A DNA stretch of 64,000 nucleotides from contig NC_090942.1 in the NCBI RefSeq assembly GCF_040807025.1, forward strand, positions 45,090,911 to 45,154,910, given 5' to 3'. The stretch comes from Struthio camelus. Its lineage: Eukaryota > Chordata > Aves > Struthioniformes > Struthionidae. Each line of letters starts with the position of its first letter. Positions within the stretch are counted from its first letter, which is position 1. The notes beneath the pieces are model-generated. The model worked only from the letters and a program-made list of their open reading frames with translations, was not told the DNA's origin and did not search any database. A program made the translations under genes and the position numbers. Below, piece by piece: positions 42,801-54,343 of this stretch.

Positions 42801-45800
42801 AAAAAAGTAGGACAAACTTTGGCTATTATTATTATCTCTGCAGTACAGATAGAGCTTTTACCTTTTACTGTCTGTAATAGTTTTACCACGTAACAAATAT
42901 CTAAGAGTCAAAAACGTTATTTAAAGATTTATAAGATTTTTATTTTTACTTCAATGCTTCTTTATAAGACTTATATAATTATTGCCAATGTTTTTAATTG
43001 TTTAATTGCTCAGCAATTAACATTAAAGAAACATTTCTCAACGGCTAAGATATAAATAACAGAGGTAAGAGAATCTCCCTTTTCGCAGTCCTCCTTTAGC
43101 AATATCAACTACAATGCTATTACCAATTGCTAAGGATGTTTTGCAAGGTTTGGTCCAAACTACTAGAAAATGCAAGTCTGAAACATTTCTATAACTCTGC
43201 CATTATTCCTAAATATATTAAGGAGCTTGATGGACTTAGATGTGCACAGATGATTGGTTTTCCTTGGACGATCATCGGTGATTACCAAGGTAGACATTCA
43301 GAAACACTGATGATTTTTTCTTTTTTAGTCAGATCTTCAACGAAGGAAACTGCAAAGACTTTCAGACGTCCTCTGATATCGAAGAACTTCATCCCTCAAA
43401 TCTGCTCCTTAGAACCTTTCCAAAGAAATTTAACTTCTAGTGCTTGTTAAGAGAAGGCCTGAGTTTTTGGTTTTGTGGAGATGACCACCCGAATCAAACT
43501 ATAGTAAGCCTTGTTTAAAGGTGTTAAAAGTCTTCTCTGGAGGCAGCAACTTTCCCTTAAAGAAAAGGCCTAGGAGACACGCCACTGTCCAAGGAAATGA
43601 TGTGCAGTCTTTTTACGTGGCATGAAGGATGCCATCTACTTCCTAGTCAACTTTTCAATTATGCCAAGTGCCTAAAATTGCTTCAAATGCCTTGAGTGAA
43701 CCTAAAAAACTTCAGTCAATTATGCTAGCACAGAAATCCCCATTGAGAGATCAGCCAGAATGGCTATGGATACAGGCTGCATAATTAGAGCTTCCCGCTC
43801 CAGGAATGCTAAGTGAAGTCTAGGCATCAGTTTCCACACTTGACGGGTTGTGAGCTGCTGGATTGCAAGCTCTCAACTTTGAACAAGCAAATATAAATAG
43901 AAAAAGCAGAAGACCTCAGTACAGAACTGTTGCTATTTGGGAATGTTAGAAACCCATCCGAATACCACCCCTGTTGCTGAATCCTGTCCAAAGGATTTCA
44001 GTGTCGGCACCTTTCAGAGATCTATCTGCGGCATTCCTCCAAGGTTTCATTCCCATTTCTAATAGCTCAAGACTGATCTGAACCTTTACAAAACTTTTAA
44101 CAGTTAAACTATAGCTTTGGATCTTCTCAATATCCACATCACTATTCAATCTCTCTCAAAATTTCAGTAAGCTCTTGGCATCCCAAAACAACTTCCCACT
44201 GCAACAGGTTCCATAGTGTAATTACTCATCAAATGAGTACATTTTAGTATATAAGTTTGATTTCTGTTTGAAAAAAGAAAAAAAAATGGTTTTACCTTAT
44301 GGACATTATTCAACTTCACAGACACCACCTGAAGCTTCTAGTAAAACAAGGGAAACAAGAAGATAACAAAATTGCAAAAGGAGAAATGAAGAGATGGGCT
44401 ATGAGAGAAACATCAGTGCATCTGAAAGAAAACATAACAAGTACTAAGATCAGAGAGTTATTGTATGGCAAGTCCAGAGGAAGAATAGAACAGACACTTA
44501 CATAATTGGACTTAAAAGTTTCCCAAGAAAACTGAATAAAGTAAAATGCCAAAAGCACAAACTAAGGAAGAACACTCTTCCAGATTATAAAACCAAACAA
44601 AATTTGAAGGCCATGGGTCTTTCACGAAAGAAGTCACTTCTAGGAGTAATAAATCCTGAATCAAATCTACCCAACATTTTAAAATCAACTCTCTAAATGC
44701 AAATGCCCATAATATCTTATCCTAAGTAACCATGGTGTTAAATGCATGGGTTCAAGGATTCATGTTTCAGGCTGTTTTTTTCCAATCAATAGTCGAAACT
44801 TTATAAAACTGTATGACAATTTATGTAATCCCCCTGGTGTTTACTAATGATCCATAGTATTGCTCACTTGTTCTCTCTATTGGTAGTCTGTAGCCACGAA
44901 TGTGGAGGAGGCTGTCTCTACTGAGCCTGCCCGTGCAGGGAAACAGAACATGAATTTATACAGAAGTTTCAGAGATTAAACGCACTGTGAAGCCAATTCA
45001 CTTAAGTTGTGCAGCAGTAACTACATCTGTTAACATCCTTCATTGCCTTCTCCTGGGAAAAGCTGAACTTAAACTGTGAAGTATGAGAAAAGGCCATTTC
45101 CTTCTGACTGACTGAAGGATAGTCATTGAGTTCCTGAAGGCAGAACGAGAGTAGAAAATTAGTACAGTGGAAGTATGGGGATTTCTCTCGTGTGTGGGTG
45201 TACCTGAAGAACTGAATCTGAATACACACACACACACACACATAAAAATTCTAGCAGTTCTGTTGGGAGCTTCTCAGCACTGTCAACGAATCCATTTGTC
45301 AATCATTTCAGTCACACAATACAAATTCTCCTTTGAATGCAATAAGTAAGCCTGGATTAAAAAGAACTTTGTTTTATTTGGACAAAGGCACACAGTTTTT
45401 ATTGGTAGATTAAAAGTATATTTTTTTACCTGCAATAGTAAGTATCTCAACATCTTAAACTGATATTATCACAAATAATATCACAAGTTGTCGATGTTCA
45501 AAACTAAAATGGATGTTTAGACATTTATAGTTTAATGATGCTTCAACTTTTTAAATGCGTAAAATGGATATTTAAAAAAATGACTCTGCATTACAATTAC
45601 AACATTATTTTTAGAGGAAAATTCAGCTATCTCAATTTTTTTCAGAACAGAAAAATCACAACTATCCATAACCCTGGACAAGAACAGTATACCAAAAATC
45701 TAGAAATAAAAACAAAAGGGTTAAATTAACAAGGTAATGTACATCCGTGGCAGTACAAGGAGAAATGTTAGACAGACATTTACTACAGTAAGGTAACATA

Positions 45801-48420
45801 CTTGAAGATCAAGACTTTTATATCCAATACAAATCAAAGTCCTTTATGTCTTGAATACCTTTACATAGTTCTAAAGAAATGCTTAATAACAGAAGTAGAA
45901 ACGTTCCTTACGCAGTTATTGACACAAAAATGACTGATCAAACAGACCTGCAGTGAACTTTTAGCAGAGAACTTCCAAACTACATTAAGTAATAAGATTC
46001 AGAATTCATTTGTTTGATTTTTAGCTAAACTTTAGAAAATACTACAGAAGGTACTTTTACCTTAGAGTATTTTCTTACTTACACCTTCATTTCTTTTCGC
46101 TCCTTAGTCTCAGCAGATAGTGGTACCAGCACAAATTTCTTGTACTGTTTTCCATTTTTAAGCTTTGGCTTGCAATGCTTATTTCACCTACTACAATGGT
46201 TATGTTTCTTATTTAAAATACCAGATATTTATGATTATTAATACTGATGAGAATGGACTGACTCAGCTGACATCTTCATAAAGGAGTCTTTGAAGTCGAG
46301 AAATACTGATGCTCAGTCACAGGTTGATAGTTACCTACAGTTATAATGCATGTGTTTGCTTCCCAATAATTACCTCTCCATTTGGCTGCTAATACTGATT
46401 TATTTCAATTAAGCTGGAAATATCCACAAAGAACTTACAGCAGAAAACTATAAAATGGCTGAACACAGTGTATCTCTGCCCTCATAGCAAAGTTTTAAAA
46501 ATAATGTGATCTTCAGTATCTCCATTGCGCTCTCTTACGGTAGGGAGTTTTCAAGGGGTAATGATACTAGGCAAGTTGAAAAGAGGTTTGCTGTAGATCG
46601 ATGAGTTTTTTCAAAGGTACTAAACCCCCTACATCTTTTAGATTGCTTATGCCAATCATAAACCTTTCTACAGCTAATTCTCAGTACATCTGAATAAAAA
46701 AACGCACTAGATTATAATTCCTACTTTGGAGTCTTTGATATAGTTCTTGTTATCCTCTTTTCCCACTCTCCCCCTCCAATTCAGAGCCAATCTAAAGAAG
46801 AAATAATCTCTGAATGTGTCAATACAAATCTGGTAACTAACAAAGAAAGCTTTTTCTTTTAAGATACAAAACGTAGACTGCACTCTTCTTGTTAATATAT
46901 ACATCAAGTAACATCAAACTTAATCATAGCAATCTAATTACTTAAAAATGGAAAAAGGGCAGTCTTGGAATTCCTTGTAAAAATCATCAAAATTTATATA
47001 TGGTTAATCTTCTACTGTAGGGAATAAATTCCACAAAAATTAATGCCTATTATCAATGGTAAAGTATTTCTGCACTATTTTAAGCTTTAGCTCTGGATGT
47101 AATATCTGTTTTCCATGCAAAAGTATGTGACCCTCATTTCCATGATCAAAACAGGTATTATGTACCATTCATTATTGAAGTAACTTGAAAAAAATTTCTG
47201 CCCTATTAGCTTTAGCCAATGGGGATACTTTTCTGTTTAAATTTCCTAGATGACTCAAGTTTACAAGAAACACAGATGCTAGATCCTCTGCAGTTTGGCC
47301 CAAATTATAAGTTTAGGAATTTTCAAGAGATTTACCCATAAGGTTAATATTGCATATTAATGTCCCCATCTAAAAAAGTGCTAGGAAATTAATTTAGCCT
47401 AGTTATGGCAATACTCAGATTCATAAAGGAAATACATAGCCTTCCCCAGTGACGTGGGCTCCCACGTGCCTAAGTAGTTTCTCTGCTTTAAAATCACACA
47501 ATTAAGAACAACTGAGGTGTTAGACTGGAGAGCGAGTGGGCACGGGTGAGCATGTTGCTGCCAAGGTAATTCAACCCTTTCAAATCACCCAAGGAAAAAA
47601 ATCTTACTCTACGTTTGAACTTGACTATAAGGATACCCTAATGAAGGAAAAACATAATGGCAAGTAACAACTAGATGATTATTAATATTCTACATAATAC
47701 TTAAGTTTTTCCTCGAGACAGCTAAGTTTCTTCCCTAGAGCCTGATAACGTAAGTTACAATTAATTATTATTGAAATACTTTTTTCCAAAAAACTCTCCA
47801 CATCTTAAGACATGTCAGCTGAAGTGTTGTGTTTCAAGATAAAATTTGTGGGAATTTTTAAGACCATGAAGAGTTTTACATTTGTATAGCAATACAGAAC
47901 AACACTAATGTCCTGAGGTACTTTCTGTGCAAGTTCCCACAGTCCCTTTGTTCACATGTTCTAGCTGAAGCATTACTCTTTTCAAAGATTTGGAAACTTC
48001 CTTTGCCATTACCTCTTCAAGGTAGGGTATTGTAAGTGCTTCTGCCATGAGATAAATATTCCCATCAACTGGACATCTAGGTTAAAAAGGAAATTCTAAT
48101 TTTGGAATTTCTGCTGCTAAGTTTCATTCAATACATATGCAAATCAAGAAGAGGAAATATGATGACAAGTAGTTCCTGTTCGTTTTCTCTGTTGTCATTA
48201 TCCTTTGGGTCAAAAGGTATATGAAATACAGTTTATAAAACATCTCATGTAAAACTCTACTAGTATGTGTTCTGCGTTAATACCTGCACGTAGATGTTTT
48301 AATGTCTCACTTCCTTGATGATACTTCAGTGTTTGACACCCCATGCCTGAAATCTGTAAGTACATTTCCTATATAGTACACGTAGAAGAAAATCACATAT
48401 TTTTCCAGTGAAAGTTTCAT
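39855..48420. other. Intergenic, distal part leading to the PAWR 3' end
   Basis: AT-rich sequence with very few open frames. It includes a (AC)n microsatellite at 45224 and a small perfect dyad TTAATTGC-TCA-GCAATTAA at 43002-43020. A 107-codon frame at 43127-43450 resembles nothing known to me. No gene or mobile element is recognised. Its right end may include further alternative PAWR 3' UTR. Confidence 0.55.
45224..45241. repeat. (AC)n dinucleotide microsatellite
   Basis: Nine AC units followed by ATAAAAATT. Valine/Cys-rich small frames on the other strand are a by-product. Confidence 0.9.
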
Positions 48421-48421
48421 A

Positions 48422-48427
48422 TTTATT
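48422..48427 (-). promoter_or_regulatory. PAWR: PAWR distal polyadenylation signal candidate (AATAAA)
   Basis: On the - strand this reads AATAAA, about 1.8 kb after the PAWR stop codon. The following - strand sequence contains TGTGATTTTCTTCT and GTGTAC, a plausible U/GU-rich downstream element. Confidence 0.4.
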
Positions 48428-48712
48428 AAGAATGTACACTCTTAAGGAAACTTATTTTTTATGACTTTAAATTTCTGACTTTATGAAACTGACAAATTAA
48501 GGGACTTGTTACTGCTTGATTAATATTAAGAGCAATATTCAGTCGTGAATATCAATTCAGAAGGCCTATACAAAATCCTTACACCATTTAAACCACTATA
48601 TTAAGGTTTTAAATGGTCTCCTATAGGATCTCTTCCACTGTGAAGGAAAATCTCAAGGATTCCTGGAATGTAAATGTCTTGCAAAATACTTTAAAGATCT
48701 GAAAATCTCCTC

Positions 48713-48718
48713 TTTATT
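48713..48718 (-). promoter_or_regulatory. PAWR: PAWR proximal polyadenylation signal candidate (AATAAA)
   Basis: The first AATAAA on the - strand after the PAWR stop, about 1.5 kb downstream. Its downstream sequence is less GU-rich than that of the candidate at 48422, so either may be used. Confidence 0.4.
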
Positions 48719-49592
48719 AGAATATACAAATCTAGAATAAGCTAGTCTATATTCAAAAGTATCCAATGTGTTATATTAAATCCTGGATGTGACGTTTAAA
48801 AATCTCTTACTCATTGAATACAAATTATGGAAGCAACTGGAAAATCTTAGATGACGATCATCATTATTATCTTTAAGTTGCCTTTAAGGTAACAAAAACT
48901 AAATGCATGCCATTTTCCAACACTGACCTTCAAAATCATCAAGAAAAAAACCTACAAAATGATTTCATTTCTGGTCTTCTGACTCAAATGACTTATATAT
49001 TTTAGTCAAATTAGGGATGAAATGTGTGCTGTATTTATATGAAATAAAATATATTTCAGTCTAACAAATATTTTAAGGAGAGAATTATTCACTGAAGTCT
49101 GTGGTTCTTATAAAAAGAAAATTTTGTGTACCATCAGGCTTTAAGAGAATCAGCATATCAACGTTAAGTGATTTGTAGCATCTAAACAGACACTTTTTAA
49201 ATGCTTTGTTAGTTTAAAATCAAGGATAAAAGTTTTTTTTTTAAACCATTTGATATTTCAAAAGGGCATGAATCACTTATACTTCTCTTTTGTTTGTTAT
49301 ACATACAAATTTTGACCCAGCTTAAAAAATGAAAACATCAAAAAACTCCCATTGATTATGATCACTACAAATATTAAGACAGATTTTTAAATAAAAGTGT
49401 ATTGCAAAAGTGTCTTTGCAAAAATGAAAGCTCCAGGCTTTGTTTGTATTCTCAACACACCAAAAAAACTTACTGTTTTATAGTAAACTTGCATTTCATT
49501 GCTAAAGCAAAAGCTTTAAGACAAACTACAGTGCACAACTTCAGTATGATTCTAAGAACTCATTAATGCTTATACTGCAGGTGATATATTGA

Positions 49593-49610
49593 TTTTTTTT
49601 TTTTTTTTTT
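49593..49610. repeat. Poly-T run of 18 (poly-A in PAWR sense)
   Basis: A homopolymer of 18 T on the + strand, followed by AATAAAACTT. It is an A-run within the inferred PAWR 3' UTR. Confidence 0.95.
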
Positions 49611-50230
49611 AATAAAACTTCCCCTCCTGCCAGAATACTGCTATACAGGGGGAAAAAAAGCTACTCTCTACTATTATCAATCTTTCAGATACGGTAAAAA
49701 ACCTCAACATACAAGAGATTTTAGAGCAAGTAATCAATCTGCAAAATGTTATACATCAGTAATAAGGCATCCACTTTACAGCTGCTTAAACAAAAAAAAA
49801 ATAGTTCCCAAAATATATATTTTGGATCTGTGTAAACAAAGCTTATATCTATTGCTTCCACTCATTCAAAAAATATACACCCACCTAGACTGAAAGTGAT
49901 CTTGGTGCTACGAATTTGAAACTACTGTAATTTATCCAGATGTAATCTGAGGATACAAAATCCAAATAAGTTTGAATTTAACATTCTGATATATGTCAAA
50001 ATTGTTATTCTCCTTTGAAAAGAAAGCTAAAAATATACCCCAAAATTGATGCCATTTCACTGAACGAAGGAGAAAGTATTATGAAAATAAACATCCATCT
50101 GGTTTCCTAATAATAAATATAAAGACAGTTATTTTAACATACTGCAACACAGGAAGTATTACTATATTGACCGTAACATTCAATCAGTAGTTTTTAAAAA
50201 TCTTTCCTCATTGAGGCTTGCTTGAACCTT

Positions 50231-50317
50231 CTACCTTGTCAGCTGTCCAACAACTTTTAACAGGGTTTTATTTTCTTGCTTCAACTGTTCATTTTCATCT
50301 TCTATATCGTCTAGGTC
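50231..50317 (-). CDS. PAWR: PAWR (Par-4) last coding exon, end of leucine zipper
   Basis: 28 codons plus TAG, beginning right after the acceptor CGCAG on the - strand. The peptide runs from DLDDIEDENEQLKQ to LLKVVGQLTR and matches the vertebrate Par-4 C-terminus as I remember it. It is the last part of the leucine-zipper coiled coil through which Par-4 dimerises and binds atypical PKC, WT1 and DAPK3 (ZIPK). Par-4 promotes apoptosis and restrains NF-kB and PKC-zeta signalling in cytoplasm and nucleus; a secreted form is also known. The exon is phase 0 at its 5' end and contributes exactly four heptads. No lesion is seen. Confidence 0.97.
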   Translation of the reverse strand, partial: DLDDIEDENEQLKQENKTLLKVVGQLTR

Positions 50318-52690
50318 CTGCGAAAGGAAGATAAAAATCAAACATTTCTCAGAACATAAACAAACTCTCGATTAGCAGCTGCAGGAATTTAGCACTAATA
50401 TTAGCTCTGATATCAAGAAGATACGGTGTATTGAAAGATGAGGAATTAGGGTTTCACAGTAGCTATCCTTAAATCTTCCAAAACCTGCATTTTTCCATCT
50501 GTTACCATAATTAGAAAACATTAATATTATATTCCCATGTATAAGCACCTTTAAGAAGAAACATATAATTAAAACCGGAGCCACAGAAGGAATGAATGCA
50601 ACAGGAAACCAAAATAGGATGGACGTGATTATTTTATTGGCATATGCCTAGAGTGTATTAGTCAGCTATTGCCTTCCCAGACTGTGCCTGTCTGCAACAA
50701 TTATACTTGCATATACACATCACTACTTACTATGGCAATAAGGTTTGCTTTCTGCTCTAAATGAAATATCAAAAATTTCAGGAAAAGTCCTGCCCGCCCA
50801 TTTTTTAATTTTCTATTAGGAAAAAATTAAAAGGCATATTGTACCTTCTATCTAAACTGCTAGTGAGCGCTTAAAATAGATTGCTTCTATCCCAAATGTC
50901 CTTCCCTCCTCCACCAATGACTGTATTTAAACAGTTTCCATTTCACTTCTTGACTTCCTACCAAATCTTTCCAAGTCTTCTAAGTGAAAAACAGTAAACT
51001 TGGCTGTTGCTATATGCAATACTTCAGTCAATATAATTTTACTGTATGAAGAACATGAAAGAAATAGAATGAGAAATAAAAACTGAATAAAATAAAGGAG
51101 CGACCCCAGGGAGACAACTTTAAGGAGGAAAACGGCAGGCAGGCAAAGGAGACAGACCAAGATTGTGATCAGAGATTTTAGCTGCCTTTGCATTGAAGTC
51201 TGCAAATCCCTACTGTTGCCATGCTAAATGAAATATAAAACAGTAGTAGGGAAAAGATGCTCTCCCCCGATCCTTTAATTTGTTAAGTGGTATTTGACAT
51301 AAGGAGCCTATTTCTTTGTTTCTTTTAAGTGGGGTCATTCCAAAAGTACAGTTTAGAAACTTCAGAGACTTTTTAAATAATTTAAAAAGTCTCTTCAGTT
51401 TGCCAGTTAAAGCCCAGATGTGGTGATTTGGCAACTGGTGCCCAAATCATACTGCAATACCTTTGCAATTACTCTTTTGTTTTGGTAATGTGCAATAAAA
51501 AAATCACTAGTATAAACTCTTCTTTGCCTAACAGAAGTAATATTGCATAACAGTACAGATGGCTTCCAGGAACAGCATTTAACTGTTTTGAAAGTTACAG
51601 ATACCAGCGGTTTAAACATCTAATCTTGCAAAAGTCATGATAAAACGAGTCACTGTAATTACACTTTACGATGTATTTGTGAGAAACATACTTTGTTTTC
51701 TCTCTTGTGCTGTTCAGGTCAACAGCGCATGCAATGGGAAATTATTAGACAGAAGGGACAACACTTTTCCAATAAAATGATAATTTTTCAGTTCTGTATA
51801 CATAATACTGTGTTTGATCTTGCTGTTGACCTAGCCATCAGATGCTGATGACCTAATTAAAGCCTACTTAAAGGGCTTTTGTGCAAAAATATCTGAAATT
51901 TACTCAAAATAAAACACAAAGTTTGTGAAATGTTTACGCTGCAAGAATAACATTCCAAAGATTACTCCAAGTAAGAGTTTCTTGAATATGAGCCAGTAAT
52001 AATAACCCACCGCATTTGAAATATCTATGGAAATAATGGGCCGATAGATGTAGGTGTTTTATGTCAGTCTGGAATTTAAAGATTCTTATTCAGAATTACA
52101 ATAGTAACTTAATTTATATTTACTGGTAAAAAAGACACAATGGGAGGAAGCTTGGGCTTCACATACCAAAGGAACCAATGACTACGCAACTGACACTAAT
52201 TAGCTTGTAAATGCTCACTAACAGACCCTCTCCAAACACACATCTAACTGTCACATCTCAGTGAGGTCTGACGTGACCAAGGGTAAACTAGTCGAAGTTG
52301 AACTTAGCCTACAAATCTTGAAACATACTGAGATGCCTTTCTCTTCAGACAGTTGAGGTTTTTATGAACCAATTGTCCCTTTCTTTTAGAAAAGGTGATA
52401 GACATAATTTAAGTGGCTAATCTACCGGAATGAAACAAAGCTAATTATGGCAGAAAGCCTTTTCTGGTTCTCAATATATACGCGACTCATGTTCTTTAAG
52501 TTTCTTTGTGATGTCCTGACTGATCTCAGTAAAATATATTCTCTTAAAGTAAAATATAATTTACTTGAAATGAGAAAAAATCTGCCAGGAAGTTTTCAGA
52601 ATTCTTGGAAAAAGTGTTTTTCAAGCGCACAGAGAATGTGGAGCCTTTTATCCTTTTCATATAGTACCACATAGGAAAATATATGCTTAC
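50318..52690 (-). other. PAWR: PAWR last intron
   Basis: A 2,373-bp phase-0 intron, GTAAGC at 52690 to CAG at 50318. Several unrecognised frames of 65-92 codons occur, including 50927-51205 (-), whose hydrophobic composition reflects AT-rich codons. No repeat or RNA gene is recognised. Confidence 0.9.
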
Positions 52691-52795
52691 TCTGTTTAGT
52701 AAATCAATTTCTTCCTTCAGCTTCACTATCAGCTCCTCTTTGTCCTGCGTCATCTTCATTAATCTCACATTTTCTTGTCTCTCTTTCGCAAGTTC
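52691..52795 (-). CDS. PAWR: PAWR (Par-4) coiled-coil exon
   Basis: An internal exon of 105 bases, exactly 35 codons and phase 0 at both ends, from ELAKERQENVRLMK to KEEIDLLNR. It is bounded by TTAG at 52796-52797 and donor GTAAGC. The peptide fits human Par-4 residues of about 278-312 as I recall them, with conservative changes. It forms the central part of the leucine zipper with regularly spaced Leu/Ile/Val and many Glu/Lys pairs. Being a multiple of three and of 21 bases, its skipping would keep both reading frame and heptad register. The donor is AGA|GTAAGC, with A instead of G at the last exon base. Confidence 0.96.
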
Positions 52796-54195
52796 CTAAA
52801 AAAAGAACACATACTGAAGTCCCAAATACAGTAGATTGTTTCAAAAGAGACAGTTTAAGTTATTACTACAAAAAACAAAAAATAAAACAAAACAAAAAAA
52901 ACAAAAAAGCCACCTGTAATTACCTGTAATTCCTTTACTACAGGAAGTCAAGCGCACAGATACATTTCAAGGAACTAATGAGTCACATGTCTAGGACAAT
53001 ATTTTACCCACAGCAAACCTGTGTGATAATTTCCAGAGATAATGTTTTAATTAATTTCCAACTTAAGCATGAACACAAAATTGGATTGGGGCCCAAAAGA
53101 GAAATAAGCAAATTTAAAGTCTCAGCTTCCAAACCTGTTATATTGTATTTTTCTTTAGGAATTTTGTTTTAGATTGCGGGTAACAAGGAAATGAAAACTC
53201 GCTGTAAGATCTGCAGGCCTGAATGTGAGAAAAAAATGAAACATTTCACATGAGACATTTACACCTTAGGAATTCAACAAATCAGGGCTTAGGATACTGA
53301 AAAAATGCAACGAAATCATCCTCTGTTTTCTCTGCTATTGTCAATTAAATGATTTTGGAAGGAAGCTGATTTGGAAGAGATGATTACAGAGCATTTCACA
53401 CAAATCAGGCTTCCCTAAGTCTTTAAAAAAAAAAAAAAAAAAAAGGAATTTCTAAAGAACATGCTTCATTTTCATCCTTTCCAAAAATAAGGTCTATCCA
53501 AATTGTGTCACCTTAGCAACTCTCATCCATAAGGATTCAAACATATTTGGGAAGTTACATACAAAAATCCGTTTCAGAAGAAGAAAGAGAGGCTAGTAAT
53601 AGATTACAGAGATGACATGTTTAGCAAAAACTACGTGAGGTGAAAAACTCAGCTTTAACATTATTACATTTTCCCAAAATTGCTTATACGAAAAACGTCT
53701 AAAATAACAAAAATTTATTTTAAAAATATGTCTGAGTTGCTTAAAACGTCAATGAACAATCAGATAACAAATTTTGTAACACTTCAGTACATTAAAATTG
53801 CCAGACAAGAAGTAGGTAAGTACACTTGCTTATTTTCTGAACAATCCATGAGCCAATCCTCCTCCTCCTCCATCCCCTAAAAAGTTGTTTGCACAGTGTT
53901 GGTGCGTTAAGAGGCAAGTATAAGAAAGACAGAGAACACAGCTGGATCTAAGCATGTTACCTCTACCTCAACTTTTTCTTGCTTATACACCAAATCAAAA
54001 CTAAACACTTAGGATGATTAAGAAATTCATATTCTTCTCAGTCAGTCTGAGTCTTTATACATTTTTGTAGTCAAAAGCATCTGCAGTTCAAGTACTTAGC
54101 ACCACTTCTATCTATTTTACTTAGAGCATTTCCCCACTGAACTCGAAAGACATTTTATTTCACAGGTATACTGCTTGGAATAAGTTGGTACTTAC
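52796..54195 (-). other. PAWR: PAWR intron between the linker exon and the coiled-coil exon
   Basis: A 1,400-bp phase-0 intron. It contains an A-rich patch near 52868-52908 and a run of 20 A at 53425-53444 (T in PAWR sense). No gene or mobile element is recognised. Confidence 0.9.
53425..53444. repeat. Poly-A run of 20
   Basis: A homopolymer of 20 A on the + strand inside a PAWR intron. No element body is recognised next to it. Confidence 0.95.
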
Positions 54196-54343
54196 TCTTT
54201 CGAGTTCCTCAATCCTCTTTTCCAAAGCATTACTTGGTACAGAATTCCCAGAAGAATTTGCATCCCTGCTGTATCTGCTATATGTTGTCCTGTCTGTTCG
54301 GGAATATCTGTTTGCAACATCCTCTTCTGGTGCATTAGGTGTG
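54196..54343 (-). CDS. PAWR: PAWR (Par-4) linker exon entering the coiled coil
   Basis: 148 bases: one base (C) completing a split codon, then 49 codons from TPNAPEEDVANRYSRTDR to ALEKRIEELER. It is bounded by acceptor TTTTTGTAG and donor GTAAGT. EEDVANRYSRTDR corresponds to the human stretch EEDVSSRYSRTDR, and LEKRIEELER begins the C-terminal coiled coil. The middle (SRYSRDANSSGNSVPSN) is Ser/Asn-rich, probably flexible, and less conserved. Together with the two downstream exons it gives 112 C-terminal residues of a protein of about 340 in human. Earlier exons, with the SAC apoptosis core and nuclear localisation signals, are not in this window. Confidence 0.95.

Larger units (their letters stand above)
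48690..50230 (-). other. PAWR: PAWR 3' untranslated region (inferred minimum extent)
   Basis: About 1.5 kb lies between the stop at 50231 and the first sense-strand AATAAA. It is strongly AT-rich and lacks open frames. A T run at 49593-49610 reads as an A18 run in the mRNA sense just after ATTAAA. That could act as an internal oligo(dT) priming site and mislead cDNA-based end mapping. The true cleavage site is not determined from DNA. Confidence 0.5.

Noticed and set aside
43127..43450. 107-codon + frame in the spacer
   Set aside because: No family similarity that I can identify and no neighbouring exons or poly(A) signal arrangement. Treated as chance.
49593..49616. ATTAAA plus A18 (PAWR sense) as the true PAWR 3' end or a processed-pseudogene tail
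   Set aside because: The A-run is genomic, with no target-site duplication or element body beside it, and is as likely an internal priming artefact site.
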